A stretch of DNA of 64,000 nucleotides from Neodontobutis hainanensis. Its lineage: Eukaryota; Chordata; Actinopteri; Gobiiformes; Odontobutidae. Shown here piece after piece: positions 61,781 through 64,000 of this stretch. The stretch is taken from NCBI GenBank assembly GCA_024349245.1, contig JALDNG010000748.1, positions 1-64,000 on the forward strand. The letters are read 5' to 3'. A program made the position numbers and the translations under genes. Each line of letters starts with the position of its first letter. Positions within the stretch are counted from its first letter, which is position 1. Below the pieces are notes generated by a model. That model did no database searches and had not been told where the DNA came from. It saw only the letters and a program-made list of their open reading frames with translations.

Positions 61781-63036
61781 ATGATAATGGATATATATTT
61801 TACTTTCATTTCTATATTTTTATTAGAAATTATCATTTCTGCGAAGAAAGATCAGAATAGTCTACAAACTGAAAACATAGCTTTTTCATTGAATTCTGAA
61901 TTTCATAAACATGCCTCAGATTCGACGAATCTACCTTCTAGTATATTCCAATGTCAAACATTAGTTAAGAGTATTCTTTCGAAAAAGATTAACCCGATAC
62001 TTAAATTTAATAGGAATTCGAGTAAACCTGAACAAAGCACTTTGAAAAAACGAAGTTCCACAATTGGTTCGTTGAACAAGGCACGTATAAAAAACCGTGA
62101 AAATCGAGAGAAGTTTGTGCGTGCATATATGGTTTATAATCCATCCAAATATGATTTTTATTCAAGTAAAGGTTACATGTTATCTAATAATTCCCAATCT
62201 AAATTCAAAAAAACATTGTTAAATGTTATGACATAGTAAAAGCGAGTTAATAGCTCATTCAAATAAAATTAACAAAAACCAGATGGAATTTACACAAGAA
62301 TCGAAAGACGTTGATTTAAGAATAGATCCAAATATATTACCAATGCTAACTCAAAAAGTAATGATTCATTTATTATCTAGAATCATACGTTTTTACGAAT
62401 GTCGATTATTCAACCGTTGTATTATCTTGCAATCATTATCGTGATTTTATGCGTACGAGATTTGGAAGGCATCTAACGGTAACAAAATTGAAACTATTTG
62501 ACCCAGACAAAATATTTGGCTATTTTAGATCTTTAATTTATCACGAAACAGAAAATAGAATTCTGCATATTAATCTATTAGATTTATGCTATTTAATGAG
62601 TCTGGAGACCAAATTGAAAAATAAGAAGTCTCAAAGAATAACCATGGAACTTCCTCAAACTCTAATCTATAATTTTCGAGAGTTCAAAAAAATTATAACA
62701 TATCTGATTTATTTACATAATATAAATTGGAACTCACTTAGTAGGCGAATTAATGTTCAAAATGATTTACTTGAGCTTATGTCTAATTTGAGAATGAAGA
62801 CTTTTCCAGTAATTTAAATTATATTATATAGATTTGCAAAAGTATGTTTCAATCAAACACAAAATCGTGTACATGGTGTGGAGTGCTTATCGATCTTTCG
62901 TATCTTAGAAACAAGCGAGGAATTCAAAGATCTTGTTGTATGGTATTTGAGTCAATTTATATTTAAGAAATTAATAAAAAATCATGTATATGAAAAATAC
63001 AACGAGGCGTGCTCGATTCATATACAAAGACAATGA
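61781..63036 (+). pseudogene. RhoGAP-like secreted family gene, copy C, broken and mosaic
   Basis: The first frame, 61,781-62,236 (151 codons), starts MIMDIYFTFISIFLLEIIIS, a strongly hydrophobic signal-peptide-like start, then carries YNPSKYDFYSSKGY. It ends where one base is missing relative to copy B1. A second clear frame, 62,449-62,817, holds the RhoGAP-like part: KLFDPDKIFGYFRSL, MELPQTLIYNFREF, LLELMSNLRMKTFPVI. A TAA at 62,815 follows, after which the original frame reopens to a stop at 63,034. The 5' half matches copy A (AFSLNSEFHKHASDS); from about 62,430 the DNA is close to copy B1. Confidence 0.68.
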
Positions 63037-64000
63037 ATTTTCTCATATCATTTAACATATACTATATTGACATTCATTAAAAATTTTGTCTTAATTAAAT
63101 GCTCCGTTCACTTTAAATATTTTGGTCATGAATAGTATGAAGTTAAGATATGATAACCAATTCGAAAATTTTTTCATTCTCAAGTGATGGTTAATGAATC
63201 TAAATTTTTTTCACAACTTTCAATCTTATTTTTCATGTTTTTTCTCTTTAATTAAAATAGAATACACTTTATACTTTTAGCACAATTAAATGTGATATAA
63301 TGGTTTAAAAATTTAACTTGGTCCTATTTTACTTTGAATGAAGCAATTTTAATCATTCCCGTCTTTAACTGATTTACAGATCTAGACCAATAAATTATAG
63401 ATAATACTAATATTTTGTCAAACGTAACTTAACCATTCAACATATCAAGGACATGTAATTTAATATATAATCATATATTTGCAGTATTTTTGGTATTTTG
63501 AATTAAAATACCCTTGAATTATCATCAAGTATGATTAAAGGAAAAATTTTAAAATTTAATGATCGGCATCTTTCATATGTATAGTTATCTGGATAAGGAT
63601 AATCATTAATCAAATTATATTTTGAAATAAAATGAGATTTTCATTGAATTCTTAGATGAATTGTTTTGTTTAAGATGTTGATATCTTAAATTTACAAAAA
63701 ATAATGTATATAGTTAAGGTTTAAAACATAATAATTTTTTTAATCATCCGAAAATTTGAAGATATATTTATTGTTTTAAATATTTATATTCATCATAATA
63801 TTTAAGATTTATAATTTTATAAATTAATTTTACGCATTACTTATAATTTCGAATAACTTTAAACATAACGTTTACACTTTTCATGAAATCTGTGAATATT
63901 ATTCAAACAAATACCAAAATCAAAGCCTGTTAAAGATTAAAAAAAATTAAAAAATTTGTGGGTTAACCATAAATTACATGTATGTAGAATCTTTGTGAAT
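63037..64000. other. downstream flank of copy C, B-like
   Basis: No gene. Closely matches 36,515-37,480 and 40,267-41,230, for example the run around TGTGGGTTAACCATA near the window end. It matches 18,610-19,200 of unit A only poorly. Confidence 0.65.

Larger units (their letters stand above)
47190..64000. repeat. large segmental duplication, unit C
   Basis: Aligns with unit A from 47,190 (matching 2,767) up to the middle of the family gene at about 62,430. From there to the window end it is closer to the unit B family gene and flank (35,920-37,480 and 39,660-41,230) than to unit A. Unit C is therefore a mosaic. The right end lies beyond the window. Confidence 0.85.

Overview
This window looks like an extremely A+T-rich, gene-poor piece of a eukaryotic nuclear genome. 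By eye about three quarters of the bases are A or T; I did not count them. There are no operons, Shine-Dalgarno sites, rRNA genes or CRISPR arrays. The best-supported content is mobile-element wreckage: two Ty3/gypsy retrotransposon copies, three Tc1/mariner-IS630-type transposase remnants and probable Mutator-like transposase remnants. Alongside it is a small family of genes for lysine-rich proteins with a hydrophobic N-terminus and a probable divergent RhoGAP-like C-terminal half. Intronless lineage-specific gene families, this transposase type and the swollen A+T-rich spacers would fit an expanded microsporidian genome. That assignment is inference; another A+T-rich eukaryote is possible.

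The window is built from repeated copies of one long segment. Unit A (about 2,767 to 19,200) and unit C (47,190 to beyond the window end) line up almost base for base at an offset near 44.4 kb. Each begins at the 3' end of a gypsy element lying on the minus strand. Rightward come about 5 kb without genes, a decayed plus-strand gene (called SW here), a decayed minus-strand Tc1/IS630-like transposase (X), a weak remnant (Y), and the RhoGAP-like family gene. Unit B (about 26,900 to 42,344) is an older, more diverged copy with the same order but no gypsy element. Its right end, carrying the family gene, is tandemly doubled (34,828-38,591 and 38,592-42,344). Another local tandem duplication lies at 28,964-30,787.

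Outside these units, older coding debris can be read: 783-1,627 (plus, unrecognised, possibly RhoGAP-like), 42,812-43,129 (plus, possibly RhoGAP-like), 44,220-45,220 (minus, Mutator-like transposase) and a weaker relative near 22,690-23,620.

No gene here is certainly intact. The best candidate is the family gene at 35,267-36,514, whose only two frame breaks are one-base length changes in A runs, so assembly error is possible. The most notable result is mosaicism: the family gene in unit C is A-like in its 5' half and B-like from about 62,430 onward, which points to gene conversion or unequal crossing-over between copies. All calls come from reading and hand translation; no database search was possible.
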